This document shows positions 6,840 to 15,631 of a stretch of 64,000 nt of DNA, in pieces (within the stretch, counting starts at the first letter, position 1; the number at the start of each line of letters is the position of its first letter). The stretch is from Mariniphaga sp. (GTDB lineage Bacteria; Bacteroidota; Bacteroidia; Bacteroidales; Prolixibacteraceae), in NCBI GenBank assembly GCA_024636975.1, contig JAGXGA010000033.1, positions 1 through 64,000 of the forward strand. The letters are read 5' to 3'. Made by a program: the position numbers and the translations under genes. Under the pieces are notes generated by a model, which was given only the letters and a program-made list of their open reading frames with translations, was not told where the DNA came from and searched no databases.

Positions 6840-7961
6840 ATGAAGAAAGCATTATTTATAGACAGAGACGGCACCTTAATTTTTGAACCGGAAGACGAAC
6901 AAATCGATTCATTGGAAAAGCTGGAGTTTATTCCGGGAGTCTTCAGGAACCTGTTTCTGATTCAAAAAAACCTGGATTACGAACTTGTAATTGTCTCCAA
7001 TCAGGATGGACTGGGAACGGAATCTTATCCCGAAGAAGGCTATTTGACTGTTCAGAATAAAATGCTTCGCGCATTCGAAAATGAGGGAATCGTATTCGAT
7101 GATATTTTAATCGATAAAAGCTTTCCGGCCGACAATGCCCCTACCCGTAAACCACGAACAGGGCTTCTTGGAAGTTATCTGAACGGAGAGTATGACCTGG
7201 CCAACAGCTTTGTAATCGGCGACCGGTTAACAGATATTGAACTGGCAAAAAATATTGGCGCCAAAGGCATACTGCTGAACAACGGAACTCTTTCAGAAGA
7301 GCTACTGAAATGCGGATTGGTGAATCATTGCGTACTGGTTTCCGAAGATTGGGATGATATTTATGCTGCTGTAGCTGCACCGGAACGTACGGCTGAAGTA
7401 AAACGCACCACGAAGGAAACCGACATAAACATCAGGATAAACCTTGATGGCTCCGGGGTCTGCGACATTTCTACCGGGCTTAACTTTTTCGACCACATGC
7501 TTAACCAGATTGGTCGCCATGCAGGGGTCGATCTGGACATACAAGTTAAAGGCGACCTTGAAGTAGATGAACACCATACCATTGAAGATACAGGGCTTGC
7601 TCTCGGCGAAGCATTTTATAATGCTGTAGGGAATAAAAAGGGAATGGAACGATATGGCTTTTGCCTGCCAATGGATGACTGCCTGGCACAGGTGGCCATT
7701 GATTTTGGAGGCCGGCCATGGCTGGTATGGGAAGCTGAATTCAACCGTGAAAAAGTTGGTGATATGCCAACCGAGATGTTTATGCATTTTTTTAAATCTT
7801 TTTCCGATACGGCCAGATGCAACCTCAATATAAAGGCTGAAGGCAGTAACGAGCACCATAAAATTGAAGCAATTTTTAAAGCGCTGGCGAAATCAATAAA
7901 AATGGCTGTAAGAAGGGATGTATTTAATTTTGATTTGCCCTCGACAAAAGGGACTTTGTGA
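6840..7961 (+). CDS. hisB: Bifunctional histidinol-phosphatase / imidazoleglycerol-phosphate dehydratase
   Basis: This fused HisB carries two histidine-pathway activities. The N-terminal HAD phosphatase (about 1-170) has the nucleophile motif [10 protein letters not shown] and the distal [13 protein letters not shown]. The C-terminal IGP dehydratase (about 180-373) has [14 protein letters not shown] and [18 protein letters not shown] with the manganese-ligand His and Glu residues. The length of 373 residues matches the enterobacterial-type fusion. The ATG at 6840 is chosen over a TTG at 6816, which would add eight non-homologous residues. Confidence 0.96.
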   Translation: MKKALFIDRDGTLIFEPEDEQIDSLEKLEFIPGVFRNLFLIQKNLDYELVIVSNQDGLGTESYPEEGYLTVQNKMLRAFENEGIVFDDILIDKSFPADNAPTRKPRTGLLGSYLNGEYDLANSFVIGDRLTDIELAKNIGAKGILLNNGTLSEELLKCGLVNHCVLVSEDWDDIYAAVAAPERTAEVKRTTKETDINIRINLDGSGVCDISTGLNFFDHMLNQIGRHAGVDLDIQVKGDLEVDEHHTIEDTGLALGEAFYNAVGNKKGMERYGFCLPMDDCLAQVAIDFGGRPWLVWEAEFNREKVGDMPTEMFMHFFKSFSDTARCNLNIKAEGSNEHHKIEAIFKALAKSIKMAVRRDVFNFDLPSTKGTL

Positions 7962-8041
7962 AAATAAAACCACTGAAATTAAAGCACTGGATAATATTTT
8001 ACAGTGCGGGAAGAAAATAAACAGGATATTCAGATAAAGAT

Positions 8042-8926
8042 ATGGAAACAATAAAACCGTTACGGGAAAAAAGAAACACAGCCATTTTGCTGATCCACTG
8101 TCCCGACCGGCAGGGAATCCTTGCTACCGTTACCGAGTTCCTGAACAAAAACCAGGGCAACATCATCTACCTCGACCAGCACGTCGACCGGCAGGAGAAG
8201 ATTTTTTATATGCGGGTGGAATGGGAATTGGATGGCTTTGCCATCCCTTCTGAAAAGATCGGTGAATATTTTGCCACACTTATAGGTACGCCGCTAAAAA
8301 TGAACTGGAAACTTTATTTCTCGGATGAAGTGCCCCGGATGGCGCTGTTTGTTTCCAAAATGCCTCATTGTCTTTTCGATATCCTTGCCCGCTATGCTGC
8401 CGGTGAATGGGACGTTGAAATACCGGTTATAATCAGCAACCATGAACTGCTTAGACCTGTTGCCGACCGGTTTGGAATAGAGTTTCATTACTGCCCGGTG
8501 ACTGCTGAAAATAAGGAAGAAATGGAGAAAGAGGAAATAAAGCTGCTAAAGGAAAAGAACATCGATTTTGTTGTGCTTGCGCGCTATATGCAGATTCTCT
8601 CACCGGACTTTGTAAAACAGTTCCCGAATAAAATAATCAACATTCATCATTCATTCCTGCCAGCTTTTGCAGGGGCCAAACCTTATCATGCAGCACATGA
8701 GCGCGGGGTTAAGATCATAGGCGCGACAAGCCATTACGTAACTTCCGATTTGGATGCCGGACCAATTATTGAACAGGATGTTACCCGAAGCAGTCATGTC
8801 GACACAATTCAAAAACTTATCAGGAAAGGTCGTGATTTGGAAAAAATTGTACTTTCGCAGGCAGTGTACAAACATTTGCAAAGGAAAATTTTAGTATATA
8901 ACAACAGAACCGTGGTATTCAATTAA
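8042..8926 (+). CDS. purU: Formyltetrahydrofolate deformylase
   Basis: PurU hydrolyses 10-formyl-THF to formate and THF, feeding formate to PurT and balancing the one-carbon pool. An N-terminal ACT domain (about 12-85, HCPDRQGILATVTEFL) precedes the formyltransferase-fold catalytic domain, with the active site in NIHHSFLPAFAGAKPYHAA and the Asp in TSDLDAGPIIEQDV. Length (294) is typical. It lies in the his gene string between hisB and hisH, 80 bases after hisB. Histidine synthesis releases AICAR, whose re-use needs formyl-THF, so co-location is metabolically sensible, though that link is inference. Confidence 0.95.
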   Translation: METIKPLREKRNTAILLIHCPDRQGILATVTEFLNKNQGNIIYLDQHVDRQEKIFYMRVEWELDGFAIPSEKIGEYFATLIGTPLKMNWKLYFSDEVPRMALFVSKMPHCLFDILARYAAGEWDVEIPVIISNHELLRPVADRFGIEFHYCPVTAENKEEMEKEEIKLLKEKNIDFVVLARYMQILSPDFVKQFPNKIINIHHSFLPAFAGAKPYHAAHERGVKIIGATSHYVTSDLDAGPIIEQDVTRSSHVDTIQKLIRKGRDLEKIVLSQAVYKHLQRKILVYNNRTVVFN

Positions 8927-8986
8927 AATTAATATTTGCCGCCGTTAAAATAAAGACAAGTGCTTAGGAAGATAAAAAATAGATTC

Positions 8987-9550
8987 ATGAATAATAGAAC
9001 AAAAATAGGTCTGCTCATGCTGTTTTCCATAATGGTAACATTTGCTGCCAGCTCGCAGTCAGCGAAAATACCTCAGCAAAAGATACCTGCTGATTATGGC
9101 TATATTGTAAAAACGGGTCAGCAGATGCCCGATATAAACCTGCAACTGACAGACGGCACTACTGTTACAACGGCTGATTTAAAAGGGAAGGTAGTTATGC
9201 TGCAGTTTACTGCAAGCTGGTGCGGAGTGTGCCGGAAAGAAATGCCTCACATCGAAAATGAAATATGGCAAAAGCATAAAGGCAATAATGATTTCGCCCT
9301 TTTTGGTATTGATCTCAAAGAGCCCCTTGAAACTGTTAAAAAGTTTGCCTCCGATATGAAGATTACTTACCCCCTGGCACTTGATCCTGATGGGGAGATT
9401 TTCTATACGTTTGCTGCCGAAGGTGCAGGTGTAACACGAAATGTCATTGTTGACCGGACAGGTAAAATAGTTTACATGACAAGGCTGTTCAAGGAAGAAG
9501 AATTCAATGAAATGAAAAATGTGATTGATTCACTGCTTGAAGAGTCCTGA
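8987..9550 (+). CDS. TlpA/ResA-like secreted thioredoxin
   Basis: A 187-residue periplasmic thiol-disulfide protein. After a signal peptide (about 1-24) comes an AhpC/TSA-Redoxin type thioredoxin fold with the active site FTASWCGVCRKEM (about 75-87) and the cis-Pro region in GAGVTRNVIVDRTGK, where Thr replaces the usual Pro. Such proteins reduce cytochrome c apoproteins or other periplasmic disulfides. The start at ATG 8987 places the basic n-region of the signal correctly; a GTG at 8960 would add nine residues. Its position between purU and hisH is not functionally obvious and looks like an insertion into the his cluster. Confidence 0.88.
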   Translation: MNNRTKIGLLMLFSIMVTFAASSQSAKIPQQKIPADYGYIVKTGQQMPDINLQLTDGTTVTTADLKGKVVMLQFTASWCGVCRKEMPHIENEIWQKHKGNNDFALFGIDLKEPLETVKKFASDMKITYPLALDPDGEIFYTFAAEGAGVTRNVIVDRTGKIVYMTRLFKEEEFNEMKNVIDSLLEES

Positions 9551-9594
9551 AAAAAATACCTAAAGCTGAAATTAAAATAATAAAACCAATTATT

Positions 9595-10014
9595 ATGAAC
9601 AATTCAAAAGAATTTATAGAGTGGCAAAAAGATTTAATTTTTTTAGCACAAATTTATAATATAACATCTGCATTTGAAGGTGATGAGCCCGATGATTTAA
9701 TTGCACAAATTCTTCATGCCGCCCGATCAGTGCCGGCCGAAATAGAAGAAAAGCTTGGTGAGCAGACAGGAAGTTCTTTAGCTTACTTTTTAAAAACTGC
9801 TGCTGAATCATTAATAAAGCTTCAGGATATGTTGAAAATTTCGCTAAATTTAAATCTGATATCAATAAGCGAATACCATTCACTTTTGGTAAACCTCAAT
9901 GAAATTGGTGAGATTATCAAAAAGTTTGTATTAAAAATTAATAGCAATCAGAAACACAGGGGTAAAAAGTTAAGTGTAGAACTTGATAATTTCGCCCGCT
10001 GTACATTAAATTAA
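9595..10014 (+). CDS. Four-helix bundle protein (23S rRNA IVS / Avd-like family)
   Basis: A 139-residue, almost entirely helical protein with the four-helix-bundle pattern of the family first seen in 23S rRNA intervening sequences: EFIEWQKDLIFLAQIY, an ISxxx-like central HAARSVPAEIEE, and the C-terminal pair around SEYHSLLVNLNEIGEIIKKF. No enzymatic motif is present; related proteins bind nucleic acid or act as accessory subunits of reverse-transcriptase systems. Here it is a free gene, 44 bases after the thioredoxin gene and 20-32 bases before hisH. There is no rRNA or reverse transcriptase nearby, so its role in this context is unknown. Confidence 0.8.
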   Translation: MNNSKEFIEWQKDLIFLAQIYNITSAFEGDEPDDLIAQILHAARSVPAEIEEKLGEQTGSSLAYFLKTAAESLIKLQDMLKISLNLNLISISEYHSLLVNLNEIGEIIKKFVLKINSNQKHRGKKLSVELDNFARCTLN

Positions 10015-10046
10015 TTGTTGCGCGGAAAGTAAATATGCCTCATAAA

Positions 10047-10646
10047 ATGTCAATTGTAATTATTAAATACAATGCCGGTAATATAGAATCCGTAACCAAT
10101 GCGTTAAAGAGGTTTGGTGTGGAAGCAGAAGTAACTGGTGTTCCGGAAAAAATAAAAGATGCCGATAAAGTTATCTTCCCGGGAGTTGGGGAAGCCAGTA
10201 CAACAATGGCATATCTCCGCAAACATAACCTCGATGAATTGATTGTTTCTCTCAAACAGCCGGTACTGGGAATCTGCCTTGGACTGCAACTTATGTGCTC
10301 GCATTCCGAGGAAGGCGATACTCAATGCCTGGGCATATTTGAGGAAAAAGTGAAACGTTTTGTTCCGGAACCGGGAAAGGAGTACATTACCAAAGTCCCT
10401 CATATGGGCTGGAATACCATTTATAACATTAAAAGCGACCTTTTTTCAAAGGACATTGATAACCAGTATATGTATTTTGTCCATTCCTTTTATGCAGGTC
10501 TTGGAGAACATACTGCAGCAACCTGCAACTATATTCTCCCGTTTAGTGCTGCCCTGCAAAAGAATAATTTTTATGCTACACAATTTCACCCCGAAAAAAG
10601 CGGGGAAATTGGTGCTGTTATATTAAAAAACTTTTTGAACCTTTAA
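10047..10646 (+). CDS. hisH: Imidazole glycerol phosphate synthase, glutaminase subunit
   Basis: HisH hydrolyses glutamine and channels ammonia to HisF. The class-I amidotransferase triad is complete: nucleophile Cys in VLGICLGLQLMC, and His and Glu in QFHPEKSG near the C-terminus. The N-terminus IVIIKYNAGNIESV matches the family. ATG 10047 gives the usual length (199 residues); an in-frame ATG at 10035 would add four. The cyclase partner hisF, normally linked, is not in the window. Confidence 0.96.
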   Translation: MSIVIIKYNAGNIESVTNALKRFGVEAEVTGVPEKIKDADKVIFPGVGEASTTMAYLRKHNLDELIVSLKQPVLGICLGLQLMCSHSEEGDTQCLGIFEEKVKRFVPEPGKEYITKVPHMGWNTIYNIKSDLFSKDIDNQYMYFVHSFYAGLGEHTAATCNYILPFSAALQKNNFYATQFHPEKSGEIGAVILKNFLNL

Positions 10647-10664
10647 CTATTTTATACCAAACAA

Positions 10665-11432
10665 ATGGATCGATTAACTATAATTAAAGTAGGTGGCAAG
10701 GTGGTGGAAGATCCTTCCGCACTAAATGCAATGCTTGATCAGTTTGTACGAATCTCAGGGTACAAAATACTGGTACATGGAGGAGGCAATACTGCCTCAG
10801 AGATTGCTGGCAAATTAGGAATCGAAACCCAAATGGTGGATGGACGCAGGATCACCAGCCAATCGATGCTTGATGTGGTAACTATGGTTTATGGAGGGTT
10901 GGTGAATAAAAAAATTGTTGCACAACTGCAGGCCAGAGGGTGTAATGCCATTGGGTTGAGCGGCGCCGATCTGAATCTCATTCACGCCAGGAAGCGTCCT
11001 GTTAAGGAAATCGATTTTGGATTTGTAGGAGATGTAGACGATGTAAACAGTCGTGAGCTGCGGTTCCTTCTCAATGAAAACGTGGTGCCTGTGGTTGCTC
11101 CCCTGACCCACGACGGCAAAGGCCAGTTGCTAAACACCAATGCCGATACAATAGCCGCAGAATTGGCAGGAGAACTGGCAAATCACTACAGCGTTTATCT
11201 ATTTTTCTGCTTCGACAAAAAAGGTGTTCTGATGAATCCCGAAGATGAGGGCAGCATGTTACATGAACTTAGTGCCCAGGAATTCGGGCAATATCAAAAC
11301 GAGAAAGTCATTAGTTCGGGAATGATTCCCAAGCTTGAAAACGGTTTTAAAGCAAAACGTAGAGGCGTAAAGGAAGTATTAATCACCAATACAGAGAACA
11401 TGATGACAGGAAGAGGTACACGTTTGGTTTGA
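10665..11432 (+). CDS. argB: Acetylglutamate (or succinylglutamate) kinase
   Basis: ArgB phosphorylates an N-acylated glutamate in arginine synthesis. At 255 residues this is a full-length amino-acid kinase: IIKVGGKVVEDP at the N-terminus, the nucleotide loop VHGGGNTASEIA, substrate-binding RRITSQSMLDVVTMVYGG, and the C-terminal SSGMIPKLENGFKAKRRG. Some Bacteroidota use N-succinyl rather than N-acetyl intermediates, so the acyl group cannot be fixed from this gene alone. It follows hisH by 18 bases, where hisA would be expected in a standard his operon. Confidence 0.93.
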   Translation: MDRLTIIKVGGKVVEDPSALNAMLDQFVRISGYKILVHGGGNTASEIAGKLGIETQMVDGRRITSQSMLDVVTMVYGGLVNKKIVAQLQARGCNAIGLSGADLNLIHARKRPVKEIDFGFVGDVDDVNSRELRFLLNENVVPVVAPLTHDGKGQLLNTNADTIAAELAGELANHYSVYLFFCFDKKGVLMNPEDEGSMLHELSAQEFGQYQNEKVISSGMIPKLENGFKAKRRGVKEVLITNTENMMTGRGTRLV

Positions 11433-11606
11433 AGGAATCCTGGCTATTTGGGACAAACAAACGTATAACTCTATTTTCAATTACTTGCCATAAATTGATC
11501 TTTTTATTATTTTTGTAAAAAGTATGTAGGCTGCGCATTGGCGACAAAATGATGGATAATGAAGCAAGTAACATAAAATATTCCTGATAATAAATACCCG
11601 TTTTTC

Positions 11607-11777
11607 ATGGAACTGGTCAAGAGCCTTGGTTTTGTTAAATTCGCAGATAAAACGAATTTAACCAAAAAGCAACGGGAATTTGTGGAAGGAACCAAAGAAT
11701 CACTTGAACAAGTGGAGCAACATATAAAAGGGAAAATTCAATTAAAATCAGCCGACCAGTTGTTCGATGAGCTTTAA
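11607..11777 (+). CDS. Probable antitoxin of a RelE/ParE-type pair
   Basis: A 56-residue open frame (starting MELVKSLGFVKF, ending SADQLFDEL). Its C-terminal LKSADQLFDEL resembles the short peptide by which RelE-family antitoxins wrap their toxins. Its end overlaps the ATG of the downstream toxin-like frame by 11 bases, the usual type II toxin-antitoxin arrangement. It has no stop codon inside, unlike its partner. It is too short to identify the DNA-binding fold with confidence. Confidence 0.6.
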   Translation: MELVKSLGFVKFADKTNLTKKQREFVEGTKESLEQVEQHIKGKIQLKSADQLFDEL

Positions 11778-12099
11778 TATTTATACCACCGATTTTTTTG
11801 ATAAGGAACTGAAAATACTTTCCAAAAAATACCCTTCCTTAAAGTATGATTAGAAAGCATTGATTGATTCTTTAAAAGTGGAGCCTAAGCAAGGGCAGCC
11901 ATTGGGAAAAGATTGTTATAAAATTCGCATGGCCATCACTTCTAAAGGAAAAGGCAAGAGCGGTGGCTGTCGGATTATTTCCTGTGTTAAAATTGTTGCA
12001 GAATAGGTTTTCTTAATTTCCATCTTTGACAAAAGTGCCAAGGAAAGTATTACAGAAAAAGAACTGGATAAATTGCTTAAAGCTGCTGGTTTATTATAA
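11767..12099 (+). pseudogene. RelE/ParE-type toxin remnant with two in-frame TAG codons
   Basis: The frame spans 111 codons and reads like a RelE/ParE-family toxin (IYTTDFFDKELKILSKKYP..., GKDCYKIRMAITSKGKGKSGG, then VFLISIFDKSAKESITEKEL). It is broken by TAG at 11851-11853 (codon 29) and TAG at 12004-12006 (codon 80), without any frameshift. The reading frame on either side of both stops still matches the family, so the inactivation looks recent or the stops may be tolerated. It is most likely a dead toxin whose antitoxin survives. Confidence 0.75.
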
Positions 12100-12380
12100 A
12101 TCTTTAAAAAAATCAGGACGTGCAAGACTTATTTTTGCAAATCCTTTAGATTATAGTTTAACCGGATGTTTTGTTTCTCAAAGGATCCCTAATATAAAAT
12201 GTCACAAGACCTCCAAAAAAGGTTAACCGATCAATAAACAAAGTATTTCAAAAGGTTTGATTTAGATTAATTATATGTTAAAATGATAATTGCATGCAGT
12301 TAACCGTTTGAAAAATGTTTTTTTATGGCAATTAAGAACAAAATGTATATCTTTAGAAAAATTTAATTATTAAAGTATAT

Positions 12381-12830
12381 ATGGGAAGATCTCAGGAATC
12401 ATTTAACAAAAAAGAAGTCAGAAACAAGAAAGAGAAAAAACGGAAAGATAAAGAGAAAAAACGACTGGCACGTAAAGACAACACCAGAAGCAACAGCCTT
12501 GATGATATGATTGCTTTTGTTGATGAACATGGTAATATCACCGACACACCTCCTGATCCGGACAAAAAAGAAAAAGTTAATGCTGAAGACATTCAGATTA
12601 GTGTTCCAAGAGGGGCTAGTACTGAAATTGATCCTGTAAGAAGAGGCACAGTTACATATTTCAATGATTCGAAAGGCTTTGGATTTATTACCGATCAGCA
12701 AACCAAGGAAAGCATCTTTCTGCATGTAAACAATATGCTGGAAGAAATACGCGAAGGTAACCTTGTGAGCTATGAAGTAGAAAAAGGACAAAAAGGACCG
12801 GTTGCGGTACAGGTAAAAATTATCCGCTGA
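12381..12830 (+). CDS. Cold-shock-domain protein with basic N-terminal extension
   Basis: A 149-residue protein with two parts. Residues 1-85 are highly charged and Lys-rich, probably disordered and RNA-binding. Residues about 86-149 form one cold-shock domain with RNP1-like KGFGFITD and RNP2-like SIFLHVNNM. This architecture is common in Bacteroidota, where it is thought to act as an RNA chaperone. It ends 14 bases from a convergent DUF2905 gene with no obvious terminator between. Confidence 0.9.
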   Translation: MGRSQESFNKKEVRNKKEKKRKDKEKKRLARKDNTRSNSLDDMIAFVDEHGNITDTPPDPDKKEKVNAEDIQISVPRGASTEIDPVRRGTVTYFNDSKGFGFITDQQTKESIFLHVNNMLEEIREGNLVSYEVEKGQKGPVAVQVKIIR

Positions 12831-12844
12831 CAGCATTTATTGAA

Positions 12845-13060
12845 TCATTTCCCCAGAAAACGGACTATATTGACGATCAGCGTAAAGGCGATACTGATGA
12901 CAATCATTGAAGTTATGGGGAAAAAGATTCTGCTGTTTTGCTTTTCAATCCGGATATCGCCGGGCAGTTTTCCAAACCAATTGAATAACCACGGCGCCAG
13001 GTAATAAGCTGTTCCGATTACAATCAGTATAATTCCTGCTATTATTAACCAACGCGCCAT
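12845..13060 (-). CDS. DUF2905 family small membrane protein
   Basis: A 71-residue protein with two transmembrane helices (about 4-24 and 46-68) around a conserved loop GKLPGDIRIEKQNSRIFFPI, the signature of DUF2905. The function of the family is not known. It is convergent with the cold-shock gene. Confidence 0.88.
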   Translation of the reverse strand: MARWLIIAGIILIVIGTAYYLAPWLFNWFGKLPGDIRIEKQNSRIFFPITSMIVISIAFTLIVNIVRFLGK

Positions 13061-13254
13061 GCTTCCTGATTTTATTTAACGCAAAAATACAATTTTTGAA
13101 TATAATCCATAATCCAGGTATTGGATGAATTAAATGTAATAACAACTATTTATTTGTGTTATTAAAATCCTATAAATTTTCCCGCAGAGATAAAATACAT
13201 TGCTATTTTTGGTGCTTGTATAATTAGCAGTTTCAATAAACTTATCTGATAGTC

Positions 13255-15510
13255 ATGTCTAATAAACCAATACCTTTTCTGATTGCGATGTTATTCCTGA
13301 CATACGTAAATGGATTTTCACAGGATTCAATAATAACAAAATACATTGTAGTCGATCAGTTTGGGTACCGGCCAAATGCAAATAAAGTTGCTGTTATCCG
13401 TAATCCTCAGGCAGGCTTCGATTCCCTCGAAGTGTTCATCCCGGGAGCCAATTATGCTGTAGTTAATAAGGACGACAGCACCCATGTCTATACCGGTACT
13501 CCTTCAGTCTGGAACAATGGTGCTACAGATACTTCATCGGGAGACAAAGCCTGGTGGTTCGACTTCACTTCCGTTACGGAAACCGGTAGTTATTACATTC
13601 TGGATGTCGACAGTAACCTGCGATCATACGAATTTGAGATAAGGGAGAACATTTATGAAGAAGTTATGATTCAGGCGGTACGTACTTTTTTCTACCAGCG
13701 TTCCGGTCATGAAAAACAACCTCCCTATGCCTGTGAGGAATGGGCTGATGGTGCCAGTCACCTGCAGGATAAACAGGCCCGTGACTTTTTAGCCAAAGGG
13801 GATGCTTCAACCGAACGGGATGTTTCAGGCGGATGGTACGATGCCGGTGATTACAACAAATACACGAGCTGGACAGCCAGTTACGTTGTGGAATTCATGA
13901 AGGCCTTTATAGAAAATCCGGGAGTATGGGGTGACGATTACAATATTCCTGAATCAGGCAACAACATTCCTGACATCCTCGATGAAGCTAAATGGGGATT
14001 AAACCATTTAATGCGCCTGCAGGAGCCCGATGGCAGCATGTTGAGTGTGGTGGGAGCTGCACATGGAAGTCCGCCTTCTTCTGCCAGCGGCACTTCATAT
14101 TATGGCAGGCCCAATACTTCGGGGACACTTAATGCGACGAGTGCATTTGCCCTTGCTTCAAAAGTATACCGTTCAATTGGATTGGAGCAATTTGCCGATT
14201 CATTGTTAACAAGTGCAATTAAAGCATGGCAATGGGCAGATGAGAATCCAAATGTTTTCTTCCAAAACAATGAGGGTTCTACAAGCGGCCTGGCAGCCGG
14301 GAAGCAGGAAATGGATGATTACGGCCGGTTAATGGCCAAAATGGAGGCAGCTGCATTTCTTTATGAAGTTACAGGTGAAGATGTTTACAAAAACTTTTTC
14401 GAAAGCTCCTACACACAGGTTCACCTGATGCAATGGACGTTTGCCTACCCTTTTGAAAGAGACAACCAGGAAACATTGCTGTATTATACCACCCTTGATG
14501 GCATTTCATCCACTGTAAAAGCAAATATATTAAGCAAGTACCGCAGTGCAATGGATGGATCGGAGAATTTTCCTGCCTACCGCAATCAAAAAGATCCCTA
14601 CCTTGCACACATTAAAGATTATACGTGGGGAAGCAATAACACAAAATCGAGTAAAGGTCTAATGTTTTTGGTCTATGAACACTACGGCCTTAATTCTGCA
14701 AATAATGCTGAAGCATTAGCTGCAGCCGAGAATTACATTCATTACATTCACGGGGTAAATCCGTTCAGCATGGTTTATCTGTCAAATATGTACAGTTATG
14801 GTGCAGAAAATTCGGTTAACGAGTTCTACCATTCATGGTTTACTGATGGAAGTGCAAAATGGGACAGGGTTGGCGAATCGTTGTACGGACCACCGCCCGG
14901 ATTCCTGACCGGAGGCCCGAATCCCAGCTACAGCTGGGACGGATGTTGCCCATCAGGTTGCGGCAGCACCGGCAACAACGCCAAATGTTACAGCGAATCC
15001 ATTACACCGCCAATGGATCAGCCTGCTCAAAAGTCATACAAAGATTTTAACACCTCCTGGCCGCTAAACTCATGGTCGGTTACAGAAAACAGCTGTGGTT
15101 ATCAGGTCAGCTATATCAGGTTGCTTGCTCAATTCCTGCCTGTACAGTACGATTGCAGCGGAACCTTTAATGGCACTGCATCGTATGATGTTTGCGGTGT
15201 TTGTTCAGAAGGGACAACCGGCATCAGTCCATCTGCCAGCTCCGAAGATTGTGTTACCACTTCTTCTGCGGAAATAAAAATACAAACGCCACAAGTATTT
15301 CCAAATCCTGCCACGAACAAGTTAAACATACATTTTCAGGAAATGGATGAATACTCCGTCAGTATACTGAATGCTCAGGGGCAGGAAGTAATGACTCATA
15401 ATTGCAATGGAAATGTGGCCCTTGAAATCAGTGCGCTGCAAGCGGGGCAATATCTGGTTAAAATTACCGGCAAAAAGGATTCCTGGAACAAGCGGTTTGT
15501 TAAACTATAA
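13255..15510 (+). CDS. GH9 cellulase with T9SS sorting domain
   Basis: A 751-residue secreted endoglucanase-type enzyme. The order is: signal peptide (1-22); an N-terminal CelD-type Ig-like domain (about 25-125, VVDQFGYRPNANKVAV); a GH9 (alpha/alpha)6 catalytic domain (about 135-625), with the Asp pair in GGWYDAGDYNKY, the C-terminal HGVNPFSMVYLSNM block, and the proposed general acid Glu in WSVTENSCGYQ; a Cys-rich linker (DCSGTFNGTASYDVCGVCSEG); and a type A T9SS C-terminal domain (about 675-751, PNPATNKLNIHF to the terminal RFVKL). It is expected to be exported by the Sec pathway and then through T9SS to the cell surface. No other cellulose or SusCD genes are adjacent. Confidence 0.93.
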   Translation: MSNKPIPFLIAMLFLTYVNGFSQDSIITKYIVVDQFGYRPNANKVAVIRNPQAGFDSLEVFIPGANYAVVNKDDSTHVYTGTPSVWNNGATDTSSGDKAWWFDFTSVTETGSYYILDVDSNLRSYEFEIRENIYEEVMIQAVRTFFYQRSGHEKQPPYACEEWADGASHLQDKQARDFLAKGDASTERDVSGGWYDAGDYNKYTSWTASYVVEFMKAFIENPGVWGDDYNIPESGNNIPDILDEAKWGLNHLMRLQEPDGSMLSVVGAAHGSPPSSASGTSYYGRPNTSGTLNATSAFALASKVYRSIGLEQFADSLLTSAIKAWQWADENPNVFFQNNEGSTSGLAAGKQEMDDYGRLMAKMEAAAFLYEVTGEDVYKNFFESSYTQVHLMQWTFAYPFERDNQETLLYYTTLDGISSTVKANILSKYRSAMDGSENFPAYRNQKDPYLAHIKDYTWGSNNTKSSKGLMFLVYEHYGLNSANNAEALAAAENYIHYIHGVNPFSMVYLSNMYSYGAENSVNEFYHSWFTDGSAKWDRVGESLYGPPPGFLTGGPNPSYSWDGCCPSGCGSTGNNAKCYSESITPPMDQPAQKSYKDFNTSWPLNSWSVTENSCGYQVSYIRLLAQFLPVQYDCSGTFNGTASYDVCGVCSEGTTGISPSASSEDCVTTSSAEIKIQTPQVFPNPATNKLNIHFQEMDEYSVSILNAQGQEVMTHNCNGNVALEISALQAGQYLVKITGKKDSWNKRFVKL

Positions 15511-15631
15511 ACCATCTGTAACCTGAAGTATTGAATTCTGCTCAGTTTAATAAACTGCAGGCTAACTGGAAGCATATCAGAAGTAAGCCTTAAGGATTGG
15601 CTAACACGTCTGATTGGCACAATAAGCTGTA

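Noticed and set aside
5457-12006. Possible alternative genetic code, given TGA and TAG inside genes
   Set aside because: Only accessory genes carry the stops, three different stop codons are involved, and all housekeeping genes use normal stops.
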